NCBI RefSeq assembly: GCF_014197535.1
Contig: NZ_JACIFV010000026.1
Location: forward strand, 1 to 64,000
Reading direction: 5' to 3'
Source: Rhizobium aethiopicum
GTDB lineage: Bacteria > Pseudomonadota > Alphaproteobacteria > Rhizobiales > Rhizobiaceae
DNA: 64,000 bases
Below, piece by piece: positions 20,927 through 31,292 of the stretch (within the stretch, counting starts at the first letter, position 1; the number at the start of each line of letters is the position of its first letter). The notes beneath the pieces were generated by a model. It ran no database searches. It was not told the DNA's origin and saw only the letters and a program-made list of their open reading frames with translations. A program made the position numbers and the translations under genes.

Positions 20927-21439
20927 TCAGTCTTCGTTCGGGATATGCGCGTCGACCCCGGTCAGCTGCAGCTTGTTGCGGACATGGTGGACGCCGTCGA
21001 CCGAAAGCGCGCCGAGCTCGACCTTGCGGGCAATGCCGATCGTCTCGACCGAGCCTTCGAGGGTGACGACATGACCGTCCGCGTGAACCTCGATGCTGTT
21101 GATATCGACCTCGGGAATGTTTTCGAGGGCGTCGTTCACCCGCGCCTCGAGCTCGTCGCTTTCATCGCGGTCGATCATACCGGCGCGCAACGAATCCTTG
21201 AGGCGGTTCTCGTTGCCGTCTTGGTCTGTGCCATCGACTCGGAAGCCGGTGTTGGGATCGCTGTCGAAATTTGCCGCAGTCTCGCCATAGGGGCGGTTTG
21301 CCGGGTCGCTGGCAGCGGTGCCATCGGCATAGGGCCAGCCGTCGTCGAGATTGCGTTCTTCGAGGTCGCGATAATCTTCTTCACGGGAAAGCTCGGGGGC
21401 CTCGCGTGAAATCGGGGTCTTGTCACCGATCCTTGCCAT
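20927..21439 (-). CDS. BON-domain protein
   Basis: A 170-residue protein. The C-terminal BON domain covers about residues 95-165, with a modified pattern seen in VHADGHVVTLEGSVETIGIA and VDGVHHVRNKLQLTG. The N-terminal half is acidic and probably disordered (REAPELSREEDYRDLEERNLDDG). There is no signal peptide, so a cytoplasmic or stress role is more likely than the outer-membrane role known for OsmY. The start at 21439 follows TAGGAG; the open frame extends upstream without a good start signal. Confidence 0.85.
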   Translation of the reverse strand: MARIGDKTPISREAPELSREEDYRDLEERNLDDGWPYADGTAASDPANRPYGETAANFDSDPNTGFRVDGTDQDGNENRLKDSLRAGMIDRDESDELEARVNDALENIPEVDINSIEVHADGHVVTLEGSVETIGIARKVELGALSVDGVHHVRNKLQLTGVDAHIPNED

Positions 21440-21509
21440 TATAGTCGCTCCTAGTTTCTCTCGGGACAACGCCGACAGGGGCGAATGGTTCGGTGTGGCG
21501 GGCAATTTG

Positions 21510-22004
21510 TCAGCCTTGGGTTTTCTCCCATTTTTTGACGAGGCGTTCGCGTTTCAGCCGCGAAAGCCGCTGCAGCCAGAAGATACCGTCGAGCTGGTCC
21601 ACCTCGTGCTGGACGCAGATGGCGAGGAAACCTTCGGCGGCCTCCTCGTGCACGATGCCGCCGGCATCCTGATAGCGAAAGCGGATCGCTCGTGGGCGTG
21701 TGACCTCTTCGGTCGCGCCGGGCATGGAAACGCTGCCCTCGGCATGGTTCATCGTCTCCGGCGACCTCCAGGTAATCTGCGGATTGACGTAGAGGCGCAC
21801 ACTGTCGGCCCGGTCGAGCTCCAGCACCGTCACACGGAGGAAGACGCCGATATGGGCGGCGGTGATGCCGACGCCGGGGGCTGAGCGCATCGTCGCCAGC
21901 AGGTCGTCGGCCAGCGCGGCCAGCGAGGCATCGAAGGCCGTCACCGGTTCGCAGACGGTCTTCAGGCCCGGATGCGGATAGCGCAGGATCGGACGGATGG
22001 GCAT
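21510..22004 (-). CDS. Peptide deformylase-like protein lacking catalytic residues
   Basis: A 164-residue protein with the peptide deformylase fold signature throughout, but all three active-site motifs are altered. Motif 1 reads GVGITAAHIG (His51 where the family has the catalytic Gln). Motif 2 reads EGSVS (Ser91 replaces the metal-binding Cys). Motif 3 reads QHEVDQLDG (His133 and Glu134 kept, Gln137 replaces the second His ligand). Metal binding and deformylation are therefore unlikely in the usual form. A true deformylase is presumably encoded elsewhere. Start ATG at 22004; it is separated from the BON gene by 70 nt. Confidence 0.85.
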   Translation of the reverse strand: MPIRPILRYPHPGLKTVCEPVTAFDASLAALADDLLATMRSAPGVGITAAHIGVFLRVTVLELDRADSVRLYVNPQITWRSPETMNHAEGSVSMPGATEEVTRPRAIRFRYQDAGGIVHEEAAEGFLAICVQHEVDQLDGIFWLQRLSRLKRERLVKKWEKTQG

Positions 22005-22245
22005 GAAGCGGGCTCCCCTCTCTTTGAGCGGCAGGGAAACTATGGCCGGCCGCAGACATTGTCATCACGAAGCACGGTTGGCGCTTTACGACAAGGATGC
22101 TTTGAGCTAGCAGGGGCCAAGAATTCTGACTGCGGGAGCCTCGCGCGGGATTCGCTTATCCGCTTGTTGACAATGTGTTTTCGGCCGACATTTGCGAATG
22201 CGGTGCGGCAGTCGCTGAAATTCGAACCAGGTGCGAGGGCGGCAG

Positions 22246-23658
22246 ATGACGACGACCGACACGGAAGACCGCATTCGCCGGCGCGATGACGAGGAAGCGG
22301 ATATCTACGACGAGGACGGCAATGTCCGCGGCGATTTCCTGGCGCTCGTCGGTGCGGCGATCGCCGATAGAGATACGCTGTTCCTGCGCGGGAATGTCGC
22401 CCGCCTGCATGAATCCGAGATAGGCGACCTGCTCGAATCGATTCAGCCGGATCAGCGCCTGGCGCTGGTGCGCCTGCTTGGCGAAGATTTCGACATGACG
22501 GCGCTGACCGAGGTCGACGAGGCAATTCGCCGCGAAATCGTCGACCAGATGCCGAACGAGCAGATCGCGGCCGCCATCGGCGAACTCGATTCGGACGATG
22601 CCGTTTACATTCTCGAAGACCTCGACAAGGAGGACCGGGAAGACATCCTCGCCCAGATGCCGTTTACCGAGCGGGTGCGGCTGCGCCGGGCGCTCGATTA
22701 TCCGGAAAGCTCGGCCGGACGCCGCATGCAGACGGAGTTCGTCGCCGTCCCGCCGTTCTGGACGGTGGGGCAGACGATCGACTACATGCGCGACGAGGAG
22801 GATCTGCCCTATTCCTTCTCGCAGATCTTCGTCATCGATCCGACCTTCAAGCTGCTCGGCGCCGTCGATCTCGATCAGATCCTGCGCACCAAGCGGCAGA
22901 CGAAGATCGAGCAGATCATGCGGGAGACCAATCATCCGGTTCCCGCCGAGATGGACCAGGAGGAGGCTGCCCAGCTCTTCGAACAATACGACCTGCTCTC
23001 GGCTGCCGTTGTCGACGAAAACGGCCGGCTTGTGGGCGTGCTGACCATCGACGACGTCGTCGACGTCATTCACGAAGAGGCGGACGAGGACATCAAGCGC
23101 CTCGGCGGCGTCGGCGACGAAGAGCTGTCGGACAACGTGATCTCGACGGCGCGCTCGCGTTTCCTCTGGCTTTTGATCAATCTCGGCACGGCAATGCTGT
23201 CGGCGAGCGTCATCGGCCTGTTCGACGCCTCGATCGAGAAAATGATCGCGCTTGCGGTGCTGATGCCAATCGTCGCCTCGATGGGCGGCAATGCCGGCAC
23301 GCAGACGATGACGGTGACCGTGCGTGCGCTCGCCACCCGCGATCTCGACATCTACAATGCCGGCCGCATCATCCGCAGGGAGGCCGGCGTCGGCATTCTC
23401 AACGGCGCCGTCTTTGCGACGATCATGGGCGCGATCGCCGGCATCTGGTTTCACGACTATCAGCTCGGCGGGGTGATCGCGGCGGCGATGATCATCAATC
23501 TGATGGCGGCCGCGCTTGCCGGCATCCTGCTGCCGCTGCTGCTCGACAAGGTGGGAGCGGACCCGGCGATTGCCTCGTCGGTGTTCGTGACGACGGTAAC
23601 CGACTGTACCGGCTTCTTCGCCTTTCTCGGCATCGCCACCTGGTGGTTCGGCATCTGA
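22246..23658 (+). CDS. mgtE: Magnesium transporter MgtE
   Basis: A 470-residue Mg2+ channel. Cytosolic N domain of superhelical repeats (about 35-140, with DLLESIQPDQRLALVRLL and LDSDDAVYILEDL), two CBS domains (about 145-270), the plug helix and five C-terminal membrane helices, including the pore signature PIVASMGGNAGTQT near residue 345. I prefer the ATG at 22246 (MTTTDTED) after GAGGGCGG to the in-frame ATG five codons upstream. No Mg2+ riboswitch could be seen upstream. A TTGACA box at about 22166 could be part of its promoter. Confidence 0.96.
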   Translation: MTTTDTEDRIRRRDDEEADIYDEDGNVRGDFLALVGAAIADRDTLFLRGNVARLHESEIGDLLESIQPDQRLALVRLLGEDFDMTALTEVDEAIRREIVDQMPNEQIAAAIGELDSDDAVYILEDLDKEDREDILAQMPFTERVRLRRALDYPESSAGRRMQTEFVAVPPFWTVGQTIDYMRDEEDLPYSFSQIFVIDPTFKLLGAVDLDQILRTKRQTKIEQIMRETNHPVPAEMDQEEAAQLFEQYDLLSAAVVDENGRLVGVLTIDDVVDVIHEEADEDIKRLGGVGDEELSDNVISTARSRFLWLLINLGTAMLSASVIGLFDASIEKMIALAVLMPIVASMGGNAGTQTMTVTVRALATRDLDIYNAGRIIRREAGVGILNGAVFATIMGAIAGIWFHDYQLGGVIAAAMIINLMAAALAGILLPLLLDKVGADPAIASSVFVTTVTDCTGFFAFLGIATWWFGI

Positions 23659-23671
23659 CGGTTCGCCCGAA

Positions 23672-23695
23672 ATTGACTATTACGTAAAAGTCAAT
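23672..23695. promoter_or_regulatory. Inverted repeat upstream of the merR-type gene, likely operator
   Basis: ATTGACT (23672-23678) and AGTCAAT (23689-23695) flank ATTACGTAAA, which itself has near-dyad symmetry. It lies 29 nt before the regulator's start, the usual place for a MerR autoregulatory site. Confidence 0.6.
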
Positions 23696-23724
23696 ATTAT
23701 TGCCGGTTCGACGACGGGGAACAC

Positions 23725-24117
23725 ATGCCGGTGAACAAATATTATAGCATAACGGAGCTGACGCGCGAATTCGGTGTCTCGACGCGCACGCTCCGCTTCT
23801 ACGAAGACGAGGGACTGATCCATCCGGAGCGGCGAGGGCGCACGCGTCTCTTCCGGCCGGCGGACCGACGGCTCATCGGGGAAATCCTGCGCGGACGGCG
23901 GATCGGCTTCACCATCGCGGAGATCCGCGAGATCATCCAGGTCTACAAGGAGCCGCCGGGCGAACTCGGCCAGCTGAAGCTTCTGATGAAACGCGTCGAC
24001 GAGAAGCGTGAGGACCTACGCCAGAAGCGCAAGGACATAGACGACACGCTGACGGAACTCGACAATATCGAAGAGGCCTGCCTCGGCCGCCTCGCTGAAA
24101 TCGGCGTCACCACCTGA
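23725..24117 (+). CDS. MerR-family transcriptional regulator
   Basis: A 130-residue regulator. The winged helix is at residues 5-72 (YYSITELTREFGVSTRTLRFYEDEGLIHPERRGRTRLF), followed by a dimerisation coiled coil (about 80-115). The C-terminus is short and has a single cysteine, so a metal-thiol sensor of the CueR type is unlikely. The N-terminal region resembles LiuR-type regulators of branched-chain amino acid catabolism, but no such genes lie beside it here, so the target is uncertain. GGGGAA precedes the ATG. Confidence 0.88.
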   Translation: MPVNKYYSITELTREFGVSTRTLRFYEDEGLIHPERRGRTRLFRPADRRLIGEILRGRRIGFTIAEIREIIQVYKEPPGELGQLKLLMKRVDEKREDLRQKRKDIDDTLTELDNIEEACLGRLAEIGVTT

Positions 24118-24144
24118 GACCTGCCACAGGACGGTTGCCGGTCC

Positions 24145-25137
24145 TTATTGCGCCTCGGCGCTGCATTCGCCGGCGATCGTCTGGACCCGCTCATCGTTCT
24201 GCAGATCGATCTTGCCGGCCTGCAGCGGTATCAGCAGCGCCTGGGCCTGTAATCTGTCGAGCGTGCACTGGCAAAAGCTGCGGCAGAGGGCTTCGCCTTG
24301 CTGCATGACGCAAGCGGAGTTGCATTGCCTGAGGTAAGTTTCGACGGGATCCGGCTGCGGCGGCGGGACGATAAGGGAAAGTCCGTAAGCGATCGCGATC
24401 AGCACCGGCTGATGAATGAGGTAGAAGGCAAGGCTGTGGCGGCCAAGCTTCGCCGGCCACCAGGAGCCTGTGCCGATGGCCGCGAGCTGATGCGGCAGCC
24501 TGGTTCTGATGGCGATCAAGGCGATGCTCAAGCCCACGAAAAACGGTGTAGCCCAAGGAAACAGCGGCACGTAATCGTTGGAGCGTTGCGGCGTTTCGGC
24601 AAGGCCGATCCAGGCGAGATATCTCGGATCGAAGAAGGACGAGCGGAGCAGGCCCGGTGTGCCGAAATTATCGAGAATCCAGGCGGCAAGGAGCGCGACT
24701 GTGACCAGGAGCGTGACGGCGAGCGGCAATCTAACAAAAACGACGCCGATGAGCGTGAGCACCGCAATACAATGCAGGATGCCGAAATAGATCCACGTGT
24801 CCGGCATAGCGACGCGAGTGGCGATCGAAATGACCGCGGCCGCCGCGGCAATCATGCCGAAGCGTTTCCAGTAGGACGGCCAGCGAATCGTCGGCGTGCT
24901 GGAGAGCACCAGGCTGATGCCGACGATGAAGAGAAAGGTCGTGGCAATCGCCCGGGCATAGATCTTCAGCCAGCCCGTCTCGGCCGTGCCCGGCGCCAGA
25001 TAGGCCATGAACTCCATGTCCCAGGTGAAATGGTAGCTCGCCATGGCGATCAGCGCGGCGCCGCGCGCCGTATCCAATAGACCGATGCGCGGCGGTCTTG
25101 CCACCGCATCGGCCCGCATTGCCGGCATTGTCATCAA
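24145..25137 (-). CDS. DUF1624 / heparan-alpha-glucosaminide acetyltransferase-like membrane protein
   Basis: A 330-residue polytopic membrane protein. The N-terminus IGLLDTARGAALIAMASYHFTWDMEF has the R-G and H-F-xW-D pattern of DUF1624, related to acyltransferase-3 proteins. The rest shows about seven to nine hydrophobic segments and a cysteine-rich C-terminus (CNSACVMQQGEALCRSFCQC). It overlaps the DUF599 gene by 4 nt and is probably translationally coupled. The acyl acceptor is unknown. Confidence 0.85.
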   Translation of the reverse strand: MMTMPAMRADAVARPPRIGLLDTARGAALIAMASYHFTWDMEFMAYLAPGTAETGWLKIYARAIATTFLFIVGISLVLSSTPTIRWPSYWKRFGMIAAAAAVISIATRVAMPDTWIYFGILHCIAVLTLIGVVFVRLPLAVTLLVTVALLAAWILDNFGTPGLLRSSFFDPRYLAWIGLAETPQRSNDYVPLFPWATPFFVGLSIALIAIRTRLPHQLAAIGTGSWWPAKLGRHSLAFYLIHQPVLIAIAYGLSLIVPPPQPDPVETYLRQCNSACVMQQGEALCRSFCQCTLDRLQAQALLIPLQAGKIDLQNDERVQTIAGECSAEAQ

Positions 25138-25901
25138 AGTCCCCCGATCAAATCATTTCCGTCGTTCGACGGCGTGTCGCGGCGAATAGCAGAAAGGTGT
25201 GGATTTGATGGCGGGCCGGCATCCATGATCGCCAGCCGCGCCTGCGAGAAGAACTGCCGCCGTGTCAGCACGAAGATGACGGTCGCCGTCGTCAGCATGA
25301 AGACGTAAGGATTGATGAACCAGCCGAGATAGCCGATCGACAGGAAGATCGCCCTGAGCCCCTCGTTGAAATTGCTGCCTGCGATGACATTCATGCGGAT
25401 GACGCGTTCGGCGGCCCGCTCGGCGGCGATGACGTCGCTTTCGGCTTCGCGCATCATCGGGATGGCGCCGAAAAGGATGGTGCAATAGTTGAACAGCCGA
25501 TAGGACCAGCCGAACTTGAAGAAGGCATAACCGAACAGCGCCGCCAGACCGCCGACCTTCATCTCGAAGGCGGCGTGGCCGCCATGAAAGACGACGGGCA
25601 GGTCGGCAAAGACGGCGTCGACCTTTTCCGTCGCGCCGAGCAGCGCGAAGCAACTGCCGAGCGCAAAGATCGAGGTCGAGGCGAAAAAGGCCGTACCGTT
25701 CTGCAGGCCGGACATGATCTGTGTATCGATCATCTTCAGGTCGCGCCGCAGCGAATTATAGATCCACTCCCGCCGCCGTTCGGTCATCGCATGGGTCAGG
25801 CTGGTGCGCCCGAAGAAGGTGCGACCCTTCAGCAGCCAGGAGTAACCCATCCAGACACAGGCAAAGAAGGTCAGAGCGATATAATCCGCCGTCGTCATCA
25901 A
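25134..25901 (-). CDS. DUF599 family membrane protein
   Basis: A 255-residue membrane protein with the DUF599 start MMTTADYIALTFFACVWMGYSW and an internal segment RREWIYNSLRRDLKMIDTQIMSGLQNG. Four hydrophobic segments are visible. The family has no established function. It is the upstream gene of a two-gene unit with the DUF1624 gene; the next gene, sdaA, runs divergently. Confidence 0.88.
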   Translation of the reverse strand: MMTTADYIALTFFACVWMGYSWLLKGRTFFGRTSLTHAMTERRREWIYNSLRRDLKMIDTQIMSGLQNGTAFFASTSIFALGSCFALLGATEKVDAVFADLPVVFHGGHAAFEMKVGGLAALFGYAFFKFGWSYRLFNYCTILFGAIPMMREAESDVIAAERAAERVIRMNVIAGSNFNEGLRAIFLSIGYLGWFINPYVFMLTTATVIFVLTRRQFFSQARLAIMDAGPPSNPHLSAIRRDTPSNDGNDLIGGL

Positions 25902-26166
25902 TGATTCAGTCTCCGCATGATTGCGGCCACCTTACATATGCGCTGAGATGCTGCAATGACCGGTAAGCCCGGCTCACATGGATTTAGACCGCTGCGCGTC
26001 CATAAGGGGACACACATGGCGATATAGCCATGAAAAGCGATTCCGATTTTCAGGGCTCTGCGCTAGTGTGAAATGTCGCACCGACTCCAGGCGATGTCGG
26101 TTCGCCGCTTGGATCCGAAGCCGGCGGCGTTTAAATTTGCATTCCAGCGGTTCAGAAGGCGCATCC

Positions 26167-27567
<1,401 letters not shown>

Positions 27568-27583
27568 GCGTGCGGACTCCTTC

Positions 27584-27717
27584 GCTAGAGCGGCTCAGCG
27601 CTTCACGCGAGCGCTGAACTGCTATAAATTCTTGTTTTTACGTAATTGTCGGCAAACGCTTCGTGCTTTGCCTGGGAAAACCGCTTCACACTTTTCCTGG
27701 AATTGCTATAGGCGCTT
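27584..27717. repeat. Rhizobial palindromic intergenic element
   Basis: Between sdaA and the DUF1489 gene lies a palindromic stretch: TCAGCGCT (27595-27602) and AGCGCTGA (27610-27617), followed by a tail that includes AACCGCTTCACACTTTTCC and TGGAATTGCT. I recognise this tail as a motif that recurs between rhizobial genes, but I saw no second copy in the window, so repetition is from memory, not shown here. Confidence 0.55.
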
Positions 27718-27750
27718 GACGCCCGCCGCCAAAAGGATTTCAACGGCGGC

Positions 27751-28188
27751 ATGGCATTGCATCTCATCAAACTCTGTGTCGGCGCCGACTCGATCGAGGA
27801 TCTGCGCGAATGGGTGGCGGAGCGCTCGCTGCGCGCCATTGCCGCCGGGCTCGAACCGCATTCGGTTCACACGACGCGCATGGTGCCCAAACGCATGGCA
27901 GAGCTTCTCGACGGCGGATCGCTCTATTGGGTGATCAAGGGACAGGTGCAGGCGAGGCAGAGATTGCTCGACATCGAGACGTTCACCGACGACGAAGGGA
28001 TTTCACGCTGCCGCCTGATGCTCGGCCCGGAGGTCATCGAAACCGCGGTGCAGCCGAAGCGGCCATTCCAGGGATGGCGCTACTATACCCAAGACGACGT
28101 GCCGGCCGATCTGACGAGCTTGGGCGCCGGGATCGCCGAAATGCCCGCGGAGCTGCGCCGCGAGCTGACAGATCTCGGCCTGCTCTAA
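27751..28188 (+). CDS. DUF1489 family protein
   Basis: A 145-residue protein starting MALHLIKLCVGADSIEDL and containing HTTRMVPKR and GSLYWVIKGQVQARQRLL, diagnostic for DUF1489, which is largely confined to alphaproteobacteria. No catalytic residues have been assigned and there is no membrane segment. It is monocistronic as far as I can see, with the palindromic element just upstream. Confidence 0.9.
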   Translation: MALHLIKLCVGADSIEDLREWVAERSLRAIAAGLEPHSVHTTRMVPKRMAELLDGGSLYWVIKGQVQARQRLLDIETFTDDEGISRCRLMLGPEVIETAVQPKRPFQGWRYYTQDDVPADLTSLGAGIAEMPAELRRELTDLGLL

Positions 28189-28232
28189 TTCTATCGCCCA
28201 AAATACCGGTTTCGGACGACGGCATGCGGATT

Positions 28233-28508
28233 TCAGCGCAGACGCAATTGCACCGGCGCACTGCCGTCCGGCGACGTCACATGCAGATGAATGCGGGCTT
28301 CCGGCTGCGAATAGCGCCAGGCGCGGGCGCCATGGCAAAGCAGCAGATTGATGAGATCCCGGGTCTTGGCAGACTTCGCTCTCGGCCGTTGCAGACCGAT
28401 TTCGGCAAGCCGCAGAGCCGCCTCGTGCAGCGGATGCAGGGATGAACGCCCTTTAGCCCCGCCGCGGCGGTCGCCTGGCATTCCCGGAACATTCTCATTG
28501 ATCGCCAT
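28233..28508 (-). CDS. Small hypothetical protein, 91 residues
   Basis: A basic, soluble protein from MAINENVPGMPG to VQLRLR. The centre (HPLHEAALRLAEIGLQRPR and RDLINLLLCHGA) could form helices. I do not know the family. A GGGGAA site stands a few bases before the ATG at 28508, which supports the call; a second start 6 codons upstream is possible. It converges with the DUF1489 gene. Confidence 0.55.
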   Translation of the reverse strand: MAINENVPGMPGDRRGGAKGRSSLHPLHEAALRLAEIGLQRPRAKSAKTRDLINLLLCHGARAWRYSQPEARIHLHVTSPDGSAPVQLRLR

Positions 28509-28620
28509 AGTTTTCCCCGTACGCATTACTGATCGAGTTCAAACCGATGGCCGGAAACGCAAACACCGATTCCGGCCGTTACGGATGCCGCCGGCCATGT
28601 CGCAGGCAGCACCGAATAAC

Positions 28621-30147
28621 TCATTGTGCTGCGGCCCAGCACTTGATACCGGCCCTCTTCAAGGCCTTGCAGGCGTTGACCGCATCGCGCTGATCGTCAA
28701 AGCCACCGAAGCGGGCGCGATAGACCTGGTCGTTGCCAGCGCCGTAGGCGACGGCGAAGGGCTTTGCCGAGGCCAGCGCCTTGCCGCCCTTGCTCTTGGC
28801 GCTCTCCAGGAGGTCCATGGCCATCTGCCGGCTCGGCGAGACGCCGACCTGGACGACCCATCCCGCAGGCGCAGCACTTGCCGGGGTGGCGCTGGTCGAA
28901 GCGGTCGTGACGTGGTCGACGGCGGCGTTATCCTGTGCAGCCGGTGCAGCGACCGGAGCCTGCTGCTTGAAGCTCGTGGTCTTGACCCTGGTCGGCGACG
29001 GCATCGCCTGGGCGACCAGCGGATTGTCGGATTTCGGCGACGATGTTTCGGTATAGGCGACTTCGGCCTCGGCTACCTGATAACGGGCATCCGGCAGCGG
29101 GCCCTTATGCGGCAGGCTGAGATCGGCGGCAGCGGCAGAAACCGGTGGCTGCGCCGCAGTGATCGTCTTTGCGACCTGTTCCGGGGCGACCTGCTGCCGA
29201 GCCTTCTGCGGCTGAACCGGAGCAGGCGTTTCGATCATTTCAGGGGCAGGGGCTGCCTGGGCCACCAGCGCCGAATTTCCGCCGCGGCTCGACGCCTTCG
29301 GGAGGTAGGTGGCGATCAGATTGCGCATCTGAGCGTCTCGAGCCGACCCGGAAGTGCCGCCGAGCACCACGCTGACGATCGACTTGCCGTCGACCTGTAC
29401 CGAACTCACCAGGTTGAAGCCGGCGGCGCGCGTATAACCGGTCTTGATGCCGTCGACGCCGCGCACGGAGCCGACCAGCCGGTTGTGGCTGCGGATCGTG
29501 CGGGTGCCGAACTTGAAGGCGCGGGTGGAGAAATAACCGTAATATTGCGGGAAATGCTGGCGAAGGGCGATGCCGAGGCGGGCCTGGTCGCGCGCCGTCG
29601 TCATCTGCGCCGTATTCGGCAGGCCGTTGGCGTTGCGATAGGTGGTGCGCGTCATGCCGAGCGCATGCGCCTTGGCGGTCATCATCTCGGCGAAGCGGTC
29701 TTCGCTGCCGCCGAGCATCTCGCCAAGCGCGGTTGCCGCATCATTGGCCGACAGAGTGACGAGACCAAGGATGCCCTGTTCGACGGTGATGGTGCCGCCG
29801 GGGCGCACGCCAAGCTTGGTCGGCGCCTGGGCGGCCGCGTGAGCGGAGAAGGGAACCGGCGTATCGAGGCGGATGCGACCCTGCTCCAAGGCCTCGAAGG
29901 TCATATAAAGGGTCATCATCTTGGTCAGCGAGGCAGGATATTGCAGCCGATCGGCATTCTCGCTGTAGAGAACGTTGCCGGTCTTGGCGTCGACGACGAT
30001 GCCCGCATATTTCGGATTGGCCGCCTCCGCGTCGGCATTGACCGATTCAACCAGGACGACCGTGAGAGCCACCGAAAGGATCGCCAGGAGCTTTGCGAAA
30101 AAGCTGCCGGACCGGGATGATGATACGGAGGAGACTGACCTTGACAC
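28621..30147 (-). CDS. D-alanyl-D-alanine carboxypeptidase with SPOR domain
   Basis: Low-molecular-mass penicillin-binding protein of 508 residues that trims peptidoglycan stem peptides. After an N-terminal signal or anchor (about 15-42), the peptidase S11 domain carries the triad SLTK (serine near residue 73), SAND and KTG (near 238). A Pro/Ala/Gln-rich linker of about 150 residues follows, then a SPOR domain (about 425-508, GWVVQVGVSPSRQMA to KCWAAA) that binds denuded glycan at the septum. The SPOR tail suggests a division role. A DacC-like name would be reasonable. Confidence 0.93.
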   Translation of the reverse strand: MSRSVSSVSSSRSGSFFAKLLAILSVALTVVLVESVNADAEAANPKYAGIVVDAKTGNVLYSENADRLQYPASLTKMMTLYMTFEALEQGRIRLDTPVPFSAHAAAQAPTKLGVRPGGTITVEQGILGLVTLSANDAATALGEMLGGSEDRFAEMMTAKAHALGMTRTTYRNANGLPNTAQMTTARDQARLGIALRQHFPQYYGYFSTRAFKFGTRTIRSHNRLVGSVRGVDGIKTGYTRAAGFNLVSSVQVDGKSIVSVVLGGTSGSARDAQMRNLIATYLPKASSRGGNSALVAQAAPAPEMIETPAPVQPQKARQQVAPEQVAKTITAAQPPVSAAAADLSLPHKGPLPDARYQVAEAEVAYTETSSPKSDNPLVAQAMPSPTRVKTTSFKQQAPVAAPAAQDNAAVDHVTTASTSATPASAAPAGWVVQVGVSPSRQMAMDLLESAKSKGGKALASAKPFAVAYGAGNDQVYRARFGGFDDQRDAVNACKALKRAGIKCWAAAQ

Positions 30148-30286
30148 TATTCCACTCTTCGCTTTGCATTTCAGATATTGGGCAGGAACCGCACACTCCC
30201 GCCGTACAGCTCGTCTTTTGAAATTACCGATTCAGCGTTACCAATCCGTTTATGATGAACCGTTTAACTCCTTGTCCGGGAGCATT

Positions 30287-31033
30287 TTAGGGGCTTGTTA
30301 CAGAACGGTTCATAAGACGCGCTTCCACAAAGATGCGGATCGCGGCATCAATATGTTCCCAGTCGGCGAGATGGCTGCTGGAGAAGCGGTAGAGGACGCT
30401 GAGATCCTTGCCGACCTTGATGTCGCGCTGACAATCTCCGCTCGCGGCCTTGTCCGGAGTTGAAGGCAATATGCAGCGCACGACATAGTCCGGCCCGCCT
30501 TTGACCGTTGCCGTGAGCAGCACTTCTCCGCCGTAACCGGCGTCGGCGCGAAGTCGATGGAGTGTCAATCCGTCCCGGAAAGGCTCGGCTGCTCCTTCGA
30601 TCAAATGCGAATAGATTGGCTCCAGCCGGCCGGACATGTCGCGCGACATGGTGCTCTGAGCGATCTGCAGGAAGATGAGGCCGGAGGATTGGGCGATATC
30701 GTCGAATCGCAGATGGTTGTCCTTGCCGTAACCCTGCATCGAGGGCCAGGCGAGGTAGAGATCGACGCGCTCGGCGGCGCCGTCATGCCTCTGGCTCGGG
30801 AAGCGGATGGTATTTTCGGGGAATCTCACTGTGTCGCGGCCGATGGTCAGCGTGATTTCCGCCGTGCTGTCGGTATTGCCGGCAAGGGAGATGTGCCGGC
30901 CGAACCAACGGCCGGCGATGCTGATGGCGACGGTCAGGACCGCCAGGACTGATATCGCCGCCATCGTACGCAGAAGAAACCTCATCGAAAGAAGCGGTTG
31001 CTCGTCGGGTGCGCTTTGGGCGGCTTGGCTCAT
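30287..31033 (-). CDS. Hypothetical protein with one N-terminal membrane segment
   Basis: A 248-residue protein starting MSQAAQSAPDEQPLLS, with one membrane helix at about 18-40 (TMAAISVLAVLTVAISIAG) and a large outer domain without recognised motif. The mature region has a single cysteine pair (CILP, DCQRD), which may be bonded. Rhizobial hypothetical; a GTG/ATG start further upstream (31072) is possible but lacks a better signal. It lies between the carboxypeptidase and the transglutaminase-like gene on the same strand. Confidence 0.65.
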   Translation of the reverse strand: MSQAAQSAPDEQPLLSMRFLLRTMAAISVLAVLTVAISIAGRWFGRHISLAGNTDSTAEITLTIGRDTVRFPENTIRFPSQRHDGAAERVDLYLAWPSMQGYGKDNHLRFDDIAQSSGLIFLQIAQSTMSRDMSGRLEPIYSHLIEGAAEPFRDGLTLHRLRADAGYGGEVLLTATVKGGPDYVVRCILPSTPDKAASGDCQRDIKVGKDLSVLYRFSSSHLADWEHIDAAIRIFVEARLMNRSVTSP

Positions 31034-31188
31034 GGCGGTTCTTTGCGTTTCGGTCCGCCGCAGGAAGAACATGAGCCGCCGGTGCCGATGATGAATCTCA
31101 TCGCCATGATCGAACCGGCAGGGTTAATACTTCGCTAAGATTGTGGGTCGCAGCTGTCCCGGGATGGACGCATGTCCCAAAAAGGAGC

Positions 31189-31218
31189 GAGCCGTTCCCG
31201 GGACAGCGGGAACGGCTC
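31189..31218 (-). terminator. Hairpin terminator after the transglutaminase-like gene
   Basis: GAGCCGTTCCC (31189-31199) and GGGAACGGCTC (31208-31218) form an 11-bp stem. On the minus strand GCTCCTTTTT follows, giving a short T-tract. Confidence 0.75.
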
Positions 31219-31292
31219 TTGGGCACCGGTCGGGGACGGGATGCGGGGACTGACCGGGCCGAAACCTGTGCCGGCTTTGCCGGCTGGCTGGT

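Noticed and set aside
22005..22245. Magnesium riboswitch ahead of mgtE
   Set aside because: No M-box or ykoK-type conserved elements; the region is short for these RNAs.
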